A stretch of DNA of 64,000 nucleotides, taken from assembly GCA_041602035.1 (NCBI GenBank), contig JBFIHA010000003.1, positions 159,803-223,802 of the forward strand, written 5' to 3'. Position numbers and translations under genes: made by a program. The DNA is from JAOTVV01 sp041602035 (GTDB taxonomy: Bacteria; Gemmatimonadota; Gemmatimonadetes; Gemmatimonadales; GWC2-71-9). Shown here one piece after another: positions 50,925-58,255 of this stretch (positions are counted from its first letter, which is position 1; every line of letters starts with the position of its first letter). The notes below the pieces were generated by a model. That model was not told the DNA's origin and made no database searches. It saw nothing but the letters and a program-made list of their open reading frames with translations.

Positions 50925-51893
50925 CTATCGCACAGTCGCGAAGTAATTCGAGTGTACGAGATTGGCCTCGAGGACCCACTCGATGAGGAGCCCCGGTTCC
51001 ACACGAATCTCTTCGGTCGAAATCCGTTCGGACGAACCGATCACCTCCGCCTGTACTCTGATGGTCGCTCCCGTCGGCAACATCGCTTCGGGAACGTCGA
51101 ATTCGGCGGAGTTCATGCTCGTGACCGTTCCCAAGCGAAACCGACTTTGGCCACGGACGAGGAAGATCCTGAGGTCTCGCGTGTTGTAGTTGGTCGTGCG
51201 CACGGTGGTTCCGGTCCAGGCCGCGCTGACCGTCACGACCTCCGCCCCCACGATACCGGCGTAGCGGAGAAGCCCATTCAGGTCGTCGACGCCGGAGGCG
51301 GCCACCCCCACTCGCACAGCGGAAGCCGCCGTCAACGTGAGGAGCGCGCCCGCTCGAACGAGATCCGGGATGGCGATGTCGGGTTCGACCATGGCCTCCC
51401 CGATCCGGGAGTCGAGGCCCCGACGCATCGCCAGTGTCCCAAACGCCTGCTGCATCACCCCCCGAGCCGCCGGACCGATCCGGCGGGACGCCGATTCGGC
51501 ATCCGGGCTCGCTCCAAGCGACGATTCAGGTGCCATGAAGATCGAGTCCGCGCCCAGCGAGATCAAAGCCGCGGCACCCCAGGCGTGTTGGCTCACAAGC
51601 GCGTAGACCGGCATGTCCGTTGCCGTAATGTCACTCACGATCAGCTGTGCAATGTCGAAGCGGCCTCCCGGAGAGGCAAGGTCGAGGATGACGGCGGTGG
51701 CACCCTCCCGCTCCGCCGTTTCAATCGCCTTGGCGATCACTCCCTGCACCTCGAGCGTCACGGGGCCGGTCACGGACACGCGATAGACGGTGGGGACCTG
51801 GGCGGAGGCCGCGGGAGCACCGAGGAGCAGGATGGCAGCCACCGCGGAGTACGTCGATCGGTGCAGGATGTGCTCCTTCGAGAGTCTTCTCAA
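50925..51893 (-). CDS. ClpP-class (NfeD N-terminal-like) secreted protein with missing catalytic serine
   Basis: The protein of up to 322 residues is drawn from TTG 51893. A better ribosome binding site, AAGGAG, lies before CTG 51866, which would begin right at a signal peptide (HRSTYSAVAAILLLGAPAASAQ in two parts). The core matches the serine-protease domain of NfeD/SppA proteins: VSVTGPVTLEVQG, GATAVILDLASPGGRFDIAQ, then LVSQHAWGAAALISLGAD and FMAPESSLGASPDA. Where active members have A-A-S-A-G, the aligned position here carries glycine, so the catalytic serine seems lost. The C-terminal 110 residues form a beta-rich domain not typical of NfeD. It is probably a periplasmic pseudoprotease. 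A convergent plug-only gene ends 44 bases away. Confidence 0.65.
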   Translation of the reverse strand: MRRLSKEHILHRSTYSAVAAILLLGAPAASAQVPTVYRVSVTGPVTLEVQGVIAKAIETAEREGATAVILDLASPGGRFDIAQLIVSDITATDMPVYALVSQHAWGAAALISLGADSIFMAPESSLGASPDAESASRRIGPAARGVMQQAFGTLAMRRGLDSRIGEAMVEPDIAIPDLVRAGALLTLTAASAVRVGVAASGVDDLNGLLRYAGIVGAEVVTVSAAWTGTTVRTTNYNTRDLRIFLVRGQSRFRLGTVTSMNSAEFDVPEAMLPTGATIRVQAEVIGSSERISTEEIRVEPGLLIEWVLEANLVHSNYFATVR

Positions 51894-51954
51894 GCTAACC
51901 GACCCGGCTGTGTCCAGCCCAAGCGAAGGCAGGCGATCCGCCGCCAGCCTCACG

Positions 51955-51993
51955 GCAACAACAAATCCCACAGCGGCTAACCCGCTGTGGGAT
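51955..51993 (-). terminator. Rho-independent terminator of the tRNA operon
   Basis: A perfect 12-base inverted repeat, ATCCCACAGCGG at 51965-51976 and CCGCTGTGGGAT at 51982-51993, has a five-base loop. Read on the minus strand it is followed by TTTGTTGTT. It begins 14 bases after the last tRNA (Arg-CCG) and is the obvious end of the tRNA transcript. Confidence 0.8.
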
Positions 51994-52006
51994 CATCGCT
52001 TATCAA

Positions 52007-52080
52007 TGCGCCTGCCGCGATTCGAACGCGGGACCTTCGGCTCCGGAGGCCGACGCTCTATCCAGCTGAGCTACAGGCGC
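52007..52080 (-). tRNA. tRNA-Arg (anticodon CCG)
   Basis: Seventy-four bases fold into a complete cloverleaf. The acceptor GCGCCTG pairs with CAGGCGC, discriminator A. The anticodon loop CTCCGGA gives CCG, reading CGG. The T-arm contains GTTCGAATC. The 3' CCA is not encoded. It is the last gene of the seven-tRNA operon. Confidence 0.95.
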
Positions 52081-52168
52081 GCGACGGGCGGTAAGACGGT
52101 AGGGGGTAGGGCGGTACGACCCATCCCCATTACCGTCCTACCGTCGTACCAGCATACCGTCCGCCAAG

Positions 52169-52242
52169 TCGGGGCGACTGGATTTGAACCAGCGACCTCC
52201 TGCTCCCGAAGCAGGCGCGCTACCGAGCTGCGCTACGCCCCG
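52169..52242 (-). tRNA. tRNA-Pro (anticodon CGG)
   Basis: Seventy-four bases fold with acceptor CGGGGCG against CGCCCCG and discriminator A. The anticodon loop TTCGGGA gives CGG, reading CCG. The T-arm has GGTTCAAATCC. CCA is not encoded. Confidence 0.95.
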
Positions 52243-52325
52243 AAGGGGGGTAAGGCGGTAGGTGGGTAGGGTGGTATGCCACGCCTTCTCGTCCTACCGT
52301 CCTACCATCCTACCGTCCTTCGCGA

Positions 52326-52399
<74 letters not shown>

Positions 52400-52472
52400 T
52401 TGGCAGACGGCGAGTGGTGCGGGTGGAAGGGACCTACCGCCCTACCGCCTTCCCCTCCTACCGCCTTCCGAG

Positions 52473-52546
52473 TGGGCGGTACAAGACTCGAACTTGTGAC
52501 CTCCACGATGTCAACGTGGCGCTCTAACCAACTGAGCTAACCGCCC
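52473..52546 (-). tRNA. tRNA-Val (anticodon GAC)
   Basis: Seventy-four bases fold with acceptor GGGCGGT against ACCGCCC and discriminator A. The anticodon loop TTGACAT gives GAC, reading GUC and GUU. The T-arm contains GTTCGAGTC. CCA is not encoded. Confidence 0.95.
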
Positions 52547-52620
52547 CAAACAATAGTAGGACGGCACGGGGCAGGACGGTACGTGCCTACCGTCTTACCG
52601 CCCTACCGTCCTACCGTCAG

Positions 52621-52694
52621 TAGCGGGGGTGGGATTTGAACCCACGACCTCCGGGTTATGAGCCCGGCGAGCTACCAGACTGCTCCACCCCGCG
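52621..52694 (-). tRNA. Initiator tRNA-fMet (anticodon CAT)
   Basis: Seventy-four bases fold with acceptor CGCGGGG, anticodon loop CTCATAA and three G:C pairs (GGG/CCC) in the anticodon stem, which marks an initiator. A11:U24 is also present. The first acceptor position is a C1-U72 mismatch rather than the common C1-A72. It still leaves the end unpaired, as formylation requires. CCA is not encoded. Confidence 0.95.
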
Positions 52695-52800
52695 CCGCGT
52701 CCGTCGGTAAGGGGTAGGTCGGCAGGACGGTATGTGCTTTCATCGCACCGTCCTACGTTCCTATCGGTCTTACCGCCTTACCGTCCTGCCGCCTGTCGAG

Positions 52801-52873
52801 AGCGGGAAACGGGACTCGAACCCGCGACCCCAACCTTGGCAAGGTTGTGCTCTACCAACTGAGCTATTCCCGC
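52801..52873 (-). tRNA. tRNA-Gly (anticodon GCC)
   Basis: Seventy-three bases fold with acceptor GCGGGAA against TTCCCGC and discriminator T. The anticodon loop TTGCCAA gives GCC, reading GGC and GGU. The T-arm contains GTTCGAGTC. CCA is not encoded. Confidence 0.95.
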
Positions 52874-52982
52874 GAGCGACCCCGATGCAGTCGGCCTGCC
52901 GTGCTCCGGAGAAACCGCGCATCCTCCGGGAAAATACCCACTTACCGCCCAACCGACCTCCCCCCGACCGACCGACCCCCCA

Positions 52983-53055
52983 TGGAGGCGAGGGGAATCG
53001 AACCCCTGACCTCGTGAATGCCATTCACGCGCTCTCCCAACTGAGCTACGCCCCC
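52983..53055 (-). tRNA. tRNA-Ala (anticodon GGC)
   Basis: Seventy-three bases fold with acceptor GGGGGCG against CGCCTCC. Pair 3-70 is G-U, the alanine identity element. The anticodon loop ATGGCAT gives GGC, reading GCC and GCU. The discriminator is A. It is the first gene of the operon, 47 bases from the promoter -10 box. CCA is not encoded. Confidence 0.95.
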
Positions 53056-53066
53056 GTTATATTAGA

Positions 53067-53130
53067 CGCCCCGCAAGGGGCGCCGCCGTCGGGAACATGG
53101 CAAGCTATCTGGGGCTTTTCACAGTGTCAA
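53067..53130 (-). promoter_or_regulatory. Promoter and leader hairpin of the tRNA operon
   Basis: Read on the minus strand, TTGACA (53130-53125) is a perfect sigma-70 -35 box and TAGCTT (53107-53102) stands 17 bases downstream as the -10. Transcription should begin near 53095. The leader contains a small hairpin, CGCCCC-GCAA-GGGGCG on the plus strand at 53067-53082, directly upstream of the first tRNA, which may guide 5' processing. The region lies back to back with the sigma-factor gene. Confidence 0.75.
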
Positions 53131-53257
53131 GCAGCCGCGGCGACGGCCCGAACTTCCGGGCAGGAGCGGGGTAAGTGGTAGAGGATGGTAGGAATTCGAC
53201 GGACCCTCCGCCGGGCAGCTTCCTAGCGGTCTGGCGTACAAGCTGTATATAGGATGC

Positions 53258-54145
53258 ATGGCAGAGCGCACACGTAAAAAGCGACGCCGCCAGGCGGCGG
53301 CGATCGCGGTCAACGAAGACGATCGAGACCTCCTCGACCAGTACCTCTTCGAGGTCAGCAAGACCCCCCTCCTGACGCCTCAGGAGGAGATTGCGCTGGC
53401 CAAGAAGGTGCGCGCTGGGGACTTGGAGGCGATGCAGGAGCTGGCGAAGCGCAATCTCCGGTTCGTCATCTCCGTGGCCAAAAAGTACCAGAACCGCGGG
53501 TTGCCGCTCACCGACCTGATCGGCGAGGGCAACGTGGGTCTGCTGACAGCCGCGCGGAAGTTTGATCCCGACCAGGGCGTGAAGTTCATCTCCTACGCCG
53601 TATGGTGGATCCGCCAGGCGATTCTGGCCTCGCTGGCGCGGCAGGGCCGCACCGTCCGGGTGCCGCTCAACCGCACGGCCGATCTCTCGAAGATCGTGAA
53701 GACGGCCGAGGCACTGCGTCAGGAGTTCCGGCGCGAGCCCACGCCTGAGGAGATCTCCAAGGCCACGGGCCTGTCGATGGAGGTCGTGCAGTCGCTGGCG
53801 GCGCTCAACACCGGTGAGGTGCGGCTCGACGCCCCGCTCGACCCCGAGGGGGATCGGGCGCTCATCGAGCGCTTCATCGCCGAGGATCTGCCGGATACCG
53901 AAGAGCAGACCATGGAGCGGTTTCTGAGCGACGAGGTGGAGGAGGCGCTCCAGAGCCTGCCACCGCGCGACGCCAAGGTGCTCAGGCTCTACTTCGGTCT
54001 CGACGGGGGCCGCGAGCACACGCTGGAAGAGATCGGCGGCCTGCTCGGTGTTACCCGCGAGCGGGTGCGCCAGCTCCGGGACCGTGCGCTCAAGCGGCTA
54101 CGCGAGGGCGAGATCGGCAAGGCGCTGGCGAGCTTCGCCGCGTAA
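53258..54145 (+). CDS. rpoD: Sigma-70 family RNA polymerase sigma factor, short primary type
   Basis: The 295-residue protein starts at ATG 53258 behind AGGA. Regions 1.2 (DDRDLLDQYLFEVSKTPLLT), 2 (LRFVISVAKKYQNRGLPLTD, then FISYAVWWIRQAI), 3 (VPLNRTADLSKIVKTAEALR) and 4 (LEEIGGLLGVTRERVRQLRD) are all present and well conserved. Region 1.1 and the non-conserved insert of large RpoD proteins are missing, as in Bacteroidetes-type primary sigma factors, which have about 290 residues. That length and the strong region 2.4 and 4.2 matches suggest the housekeeping factor, but a group 2 (RpoS-like) role cannot be excluded. A TATATA just upstream of the ATG might indicate a very short leader. It is divergent from the tRNA operon and followed by a terminator. 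Confidence 0.85.
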   Translation: MAERTRKKRRRQAAAIAVNEDDRDLLDQYLFEVSKTPLLTPQEEIALAKKVRAGDLEAMQELAKRNLRFVISVAKKYQNRGLPLTDLIGEGNVGLLTAARKFDPDQGVKFISYAVWWIRQAILASLARQGRTVRVPLNRTADLSKIVKTAEALRQEFRREPTPEEISKATGLSMEVVQSLAALNTGEVRLDAPLDPEGDRALIERFIAEDLPDTEEQTMERFLSDEVEEALQSLPPRDAKVLRLYFGLDGGREHTLEEIGGLLGVTRERVRQLRDRALKRLREGEIGKALASFAA

Positions 54146-54167
54146 CGCTGCTCAGAGCACCGTAACC

Positions 54168-54204
54168 GGAGGGGCCGGGACGTCTGTCCCGGCCTCTTCT
54201 GTTT
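54168..54204 (+). terminator. Rho-independent terminator after the sigma factor gene
   Basis: GGCCGGGAC at 54173-54181 pairs with GTCCCGGCC at 54186-54194 around a four-base GTCT loop. The stem extends through GGAGG and TCTTC, and TGTTT follows. It separates rpoD from the MCE transporter operon. Confidence 0.75.
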
Positions 54205-54301
54205 GCCCGGGCCGTGGCGCGCCGGCCTGGCCGGGGGGCGGGCGGCGCGCTCGACCGACGATCCCCTGGCCCCCACTGTGTCCCAGCCCTAAATTCGCCC
54301 C

Positions 54302-55063
54302 GTGCTTGAGCCTGTAACCGTTCGGGTGGCCGGATGGATGAGTGCCCTCGGACGCTCGGGGCAGTTCCTGGGAGACGTCGGTCGCAGCCTGAGGGAAACC
54401 GACACCTGGGCGAGCCTCACCGCGGTGCAGATGCGCCGCATCGGCGTCCAGTCGCTCCCCATCGCCCTGTTCATCGCCGTCTTTACCGGCATCGTCCTTG
54501 CGCTCCTCTCGTCGTACAGCTTCACGGGAGCGGTGCCGCTCTATTTCGTGGGGACGTTCGTCGGCAAGGCGATGATGCTGGAGTTGGCGCCGGTCCTGGT
54601 GGGACTGGCGCTGGCGGGACGGGTGGGCGCGAATATCGCTGCCGAGTTGGGCACGATGCGGGTGACCGAGCAAGTGGATGCGCTCGAGACGCTGGCCTTC
54701 AACCCCAACGCGTACCTGGTCGTCCCGCGGGTGCTGGCGGCCACCGCGATGTTCCCGGCGGTCGTGGCCCTCGCCACTGCGCTGGGGATCGTGGCTGGCT
54801 GGTTCACGGCGATCAATTTGCTGGACCTGTCGACGCCGGATTTCGTGAAAGGTCTGCGGCTCTTCTACCAGTTCAAGGACGTGTGGTTCGGGCTGCTCAA
54901 AGCCATGTCGTTCGGGTTCGTGATCGCCATGATCGGCTGCTACAAGGGCCTCAACACGCGGGGCGGTGCCGAGGGCGTGGGACGGGAAACCACGACGGCG
55001 GTCGTGCTGAGCGCCGAGATGATCCTCGTGCTGGATGCTTTCTGGGCGGTGGTGCTCCTGTGA
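54302..55063 (+). CDS. MlaE-type ABC permease of an MCE lipid transporter
   Basis: The 253-residue protein starts at GTG 54302. Five or six hydrophobic helices and the MlaE signatures are visible: MMLELAPVLVGLALAGRVGANIAAELGTM (in two parts) with the glutamate and GRxG residues, and GTMRVTEQVDALETLAFNPN. The C-terminal GVGRETTTAVVLSAEMILVLD is also typical. It forms the membrane core of an ABC transporter moving phospholipids between inner and outer membranes. The stop overlaps the next start in GTGA, so the ATPase is translationally coupled. Confidence 0.9.
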   Translation: MLEPVTVRVAGWMSALGRSGQFLGDVGRSLRETDTWASLTAVQMRRIGVQSLPIALFIAVFTGIVLALLSSYSFTGAVPLYFVGTFVGKAMMLELAPVLVGLALAGRVGANIAAELGTMRVTEQVDALETLAFNPNAYLVVPRVLAATAMFPAVVALATALGIVAGWFTAINLLDLSTPDFVKGLRLFYQFKDVWFGLLKAMSFGFVIAMIGCYKGLNTRGGAEGVGRETTTAVVLSAEMILVLDAFWAVVLL

Positions 55064-55827
55064 TCGTCTTCAACGAGGTGTACAAGCGCTTCGGAGCCAA
55101 GGAAGTCTTGAACGGCTTCTCGCTCGAGATTCGCGATGGCGAAACGATGGTGATCATCGGCCACTCGGGCAGCGGGAAGAGTGTCGCGCTCAAACACGTC
55201 GTAGGGTTGCTTCACCCCGATGCGGGCGACGTGCAGGTGGACGGCGCCGTTGTGCACGATCTCGACCGAGACGGTCTCACGGCCCTCCGCTCCAGCATCG
55301 GCTTCGTGTTCCAGTTTGCGGCGCTGTTCGACTCGATGACGGTGCGGGAGAACCTCGAGCTGGGGCTCAAGCGTCAGCGGCTGGACCCGCGGGTCATTGC
55401 CGAACGGGTGCAGGAGTCGTTGGCGCTGGTGGATCTCGATGGCGCCGAAGACAAGCTGCCTGCCGAACTGTCAGGGGGAATGCGCAAGCGAGTGGGGTTG
55501 GCCCGCGCAATCGCGCTCCGACCGCAGTACCTTCTGTATGACGAGCCGACGACGGGACTCGACCCCGTCACGTCGGCGGTCATCAACCAGCTCATGGTTC
55601 GGGCGCGGGAAAAGCTCGGCGTCACGGGGATCGTCGTGACCCACGACATGACGAGCGCCTACGCCGTGGGCGATCGCATCGCCATGCTGTACCGGGGGCA
55701 GGTGCGCCTGGTGGGGACGGTGGACCAGATCCGGCGTACGCATGATCCAATCGTGCGCCAGTTCATCGAGGGACGACCGGAGGCGGCCACGGACCTCGCG
55801 TCCGCGCCGCCGGGAGTGGAGCGATGA
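55060..55827 (+). CDS. MlaF-type ATP-binding subunit of an MCE lipid transporter
   Basis: The 255-residue ATPase starts at GTG 55060, overlapping the permease stop by four bases. It has Walker A IIGHSGSGKSVALKHVVGL, a Q-loop (FVFQFAALFDSM), the ABC signature LSGGMRKRVGLARAIAL, Walker B LLYDEPTTGLDPVTS and the switch histidine VVTHDMTSA. The close match of signature (GGMRKR) and position beside MlaE mark it as the MlaF (Ttg2A) group. It supplies ATP to the MCE lipid transporter with the gene before and after it. Its end overlaps the next start in ATGA. Confidence 0.95.
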   Translation: MIVFNEVYKRFGAKEVLNGFSLEIRDGETMVIIGHSGSGKSVALKHVVGLLHPDAGDVQVDGAVVHDLDRDGLTALRSSIGFVFQFAALFDSMTVRENLELGLKRQRLDPRVIAERVQESLALVDLDGAEDKLPAELSGGMRKRVGLARAIALRPQYLLYDEPTTGLDPVTSAVINQLMVRAREKLGVTGIVVTHDMTSAYAVGDRIAMLYRGQVRLVGTVDQIRRTHDPIVRQFIEGRPEAATDLASAPPGVER

Positions 55828-56831
55828 AGCGACGCGACGAACTCATCGTCGGTGCGACCATCGTGTTCGCCACGGTGGTCATTGCCGCCGGGGCCCTCTG
55901 GCTCTCGGATGCGCGTCTCGGGCGATCCTCCGACGTCTACCAGGCTCGGTTCCGCACGGTGGGCGGGCTCGGGGTGGGCAATCCGGTCGTGTTCCGCGGG
56001 GTGCGGGTGGGTCGGGTGGAGACCATCCGGCTGGCACCGGACAACTGGGTCGAGACCGACCTGCGCGTGTACGCCGGCGTGCCGCTGCCGCCGCGCTCGG
56101 GGATCATTGCCGCCTCGCGGTCGTTCTTCGGTGAGTGGCAGGCCACTATTATCGACCTCGAGCAGCCAACCGAAGACCCCAACGTGCGCCGCGATCTGGA
56201 GGAGGCGCTCGCGCGAGGCGGCGACGTGTGGCCGGGTGCCACCCTCCCCGACATCGGGCAGTTGACGGCGCAGGCGAGCCGAGTGGCAGGGGACATTGCG
56301 TCGATCTCGTCTCGGATCCAGACGGTGTTCGACTCCAACGCGGTGGTCGAGTTGCAAGACGCCATTCGCGACTTCACCGGCATCGCCGACAACATCAACC
56401 AGTTCACCCGGACCCAGACCGAGATCATGGGCGACGTGGGCGTGAACCTCCAACAGGGATCGGACGTCCTCGCTGACGCTGCGCAACGGCTGCAGTCCTC
56501 ACTCGCGCGCCTCGATTCGGCGACGTCGGCCGGTGAGCTGTCGTCCATTTTTGCCAACACGGCCGTGGCATCGGAGCAGGCACGCGGAGCCCTGGAGGAC
56601 GCCCGCGCCGTGATGGGTATCGTGCGTGCCAACGACTCCACGTTGGTGCGACTCATTCAGGGGGCCGACTCGCTCATGGCGCGGCTCCAGGAAGGGTCGG
56701 GTACGTTGGGGCTGCTGGTGAGCGACTCCGCGCTGTACAACGAGGCCACACTGACGGTGCGCCAGCTGCGGACGCTCCTGGCCGATATCCAGGCGAACCC
56801 CCGCAAGTACTTCAAGTTCTCGGTGTTCTAG
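55824..56831 (+). CDS. MCE/MlaD-family substrate-binding subunit
   Basis: The 335-residue protein starts at ATG 55824, overlapping the ATPase stop by four bases. One N-terminal helix (residues 8-28) anchors it in the inner membrane. The MCE domain spans about 35-115, with YQARFRTVGGLGVGNPVVFRGVRVGRVETI, written here as a family description in two adjacent blocks, and the following GEWQATIIDLEQP. Residues 150-320 are helical, with heptad character (RVAGDIASISSRIQTVFDSN), forming the coiled-coil or needle part seen in longer MCE proteins. It should form a hexamer that binds lipid in the periplasm. MlaC and MlaB are not encoded next to it. Confidence 0.9.
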   Translation: MKRRDELIVGATIVFATVVIAAGALWLSDARLGRSSDVYQARFRTVGGLGVGNPVVFRGVRVGRVETIRLAPDNWVETDLRVYAGVPLPPRSGIIAASRSFFGEWQATIIDLEQPTEDPNVRRDLEEALARGGDVWPGATLPDIGQLTAQASRVAGDIASISSRIQTVFDSNAVVELQDAIRDFTGIADNINQFTRTQTEIMGDVGVNLQQGSDVLADAAQRLQSSLARLDSATSAGELSSIFANTAVASEQARGALEDARAVMGIVRANDSTLVRLIQGADSLMARLQEGSGTLGLLVSDSALYNEATLTVRQLRTLLADIQANPRKYFKFSVF

Positions 56832-56839
56832 GTGGTCTC

Positions 56840-57349
56840 GTGCACGGCCGGGTTGCCCAGCGCGACCCTCCTGGCCTTCCCAACGCTCGCGGTATCGTGA
56901 CCCCCGGGTCCCGAGCCAAGCGCGAGACCAGTGCCGGCGGTGTCGTTGTGCGGTGTACCGACAACGGTCCCCGCATCTTGCTCATCCTCGACGGGTACGA
57001 CAACTGGGGCTTTCCCAAGGGCCACATCGACGAGGGGGAACTGCCGGACGTCGCCGCTCGCCGCGAGATCTTCGAAGAAACTGGACTCGAGGACCTGATC
57101 CTCCGCGCGCCACTCGGGATGATCGACTGGTACTTCCGAGTCGAAGGACAGCTGATCCACAAATACTGTCACTACTTCCTGTTCGAGTCGCGCGAGGGCG
57201 ACCCGCAGCCGCAGGCAGACGAGGGTATCCTCGAGTGCCGGTGGTATCCGTCGGACGAGGCCATCAAGACGATCTCCTATCGCAACGCGCGGGCCGTGTT
57301 GCGGACGGCTGTTCGGATGGTGCCGCAGTACTGTCGTGCCGAGCCCTGA
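56840..57349 (+). CDS. NUDIX hydrolase
   Basis: The 169-residue protein contains a full Nudix box around residues 60-82: GHIDEGELPDVAARREIFEE followed by TGLED, matching Gx5Ex7REUxEExGU. The fold strand PRILLILDGYDNWGFPKG precedes it. Such enzymes hydrolyse nucleoside diphosphates linked to another group (ADP-ribose, diadenosine polyphosphates, NADH and others). The AGGVVVR start and the length are close to diadenosine polyphosphate or ADP-ribose types, but the substrate is unassigned. GTG 56840 and GTG 56897 are both possible starts. It lies eight bases after the MCE gene, likely cotranscribed, though no functional link is evident. Confidence 0.9.
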   Translation: MHGRVAQRDPPGLPNARGIVTPGSRAKRETSAGGVVVRCTDNGPRILLILDGYDNWGFPKGHIDEGELPDVAARREIFEETGLEDLILRAPLGMIDWYFRVEGQLIHKYCHYFLFESREGDPQPQADEGILECRWYPSDEAIKTISYRNARAVLRTAVRMVPQYCRAEP

Positions 57350-57361
57350 CCGGCGCCGTCC

Positions 57362-58132
57362 ATGCCGCTCGTCCCCGTCGTGCACCGGAGCGAGGCCCTC
57401 AGGGCCGCCATCCGGCGGGGGCTGCCGCGCCGTGGGTGGCGGGTCGAACGCTACGCCTCGGTGGAGCGGCTCGAGCGGGTGTTGCTGCACCGGCTGGTTG
57501 ACGCCGTGGTGGTGGATGTGCGGACCGAGTGGGGCGACACGCTCCGTCAGCTGGTCAGTCGCTTTCCGCGGATCCCGTTCTTCGCGCTGAGCGCCTTCCG
57601 GCCTGATGACGGAGCGCTCCTGATCGCCTGCCGGCGCGCGGGCATGGTTGGGGTGCTGGTGGAAGGTGTTGATGACCAGGCAGCCGGCGAGATGATCCGG
57701 GCCCGGGCCGCCTCCAGCCATCGGCGAGCCGCCCTCGCCGACGCCCCGCGGGTCCTCCGACTCACAGAAACCCTCCAGCTCAAAGCGTGGGACGAAGTGC
57801 TGGCGCGGGTTGGCACCCGGACCACGACCACCCACGTGGCACGCGCGCTGCGCCGCACGCGGGAACACCTCTCCCGCGAGTTCGGGGCCGGCGGTGCCCC
57901 GAACCTCAAACGCGTGATCGATCTCGCCCGCACCGCCTGGGCCGCCGATCTGCTGGCCAACCCGGGGTACACTGTGGGCACGGTGGCCGGTTTGCTCGGC
58001 TTCGCGTCGCCAAGTCACCTCGCGGAATGTGCGCGTCGGGTGGCCGGCGTGGCCCCCAGCGACCTCCCCGCGCTCGGTCCCCGCGGCGTGCTCGCCCGGT
58101 TCGCGAAGGGTCGCACCCGCAGCCGGCTGTAA
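57362..58132 (+). CDS. AraC-type regulator with receiver-like N-terminus
   Basis: The 256-residue protein starts at ATG 57362, 12 bases behind the NUDIX gene. Residues 1-125 have the alternating pattern of a receiver domain (VVHRSEALRAAIRRGL, VDAVVVDVRTEWG, RIPFFALSAFRPDD, MVGVLVEGVDD), but only one of the usual acidic residues is obvious, so it may be a pseudo-receiver. Residues 145-245 carry a helix-turn-helix region with LARTAWAADLLANPGYTVGT and VAGLLGFASPSHLAECARRV, the second recognition helix pattern of AraC/XylS proteins. It probably regulates transcription. The target is unknown. It precedes the ATP synthase operon by 123 bases, but I cannot show regulation of it. Confidence 0.75.
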   Translation: MPLVPVVHRSEALRAAIRRGLPRRGWRVERYASVERLERVLLHRLVDAVVVDVRTEWGDTLRQLVSRFPRIPFFALSAFRPDDGALLIACRRAGMVGVLVEGVDDQAAGEMIRARAASSHRRAALADAPRVLRLTETLQLKAWDEVLARVGTRTTTTHVARALRRTREHLSREFGAGGAPNLKRVIDLARTAWAADLLANPGYTVGTVAGLLGFASPSHLAECARRVAGVAPSDLPALGPRGVLARFAKGRTRSRL

Positions 58133-58255
58133 GACCGTCCCGCAGGCCACGGACCGCCCCGGCGACCGCACTCCGAGGGTGGTTTCCAGGCCTGCGCGCG
58201 ACTAATTTTCACAGTCTTTGCACGTTCACACACCACGCGTTCCCAGTAGAGAGTT

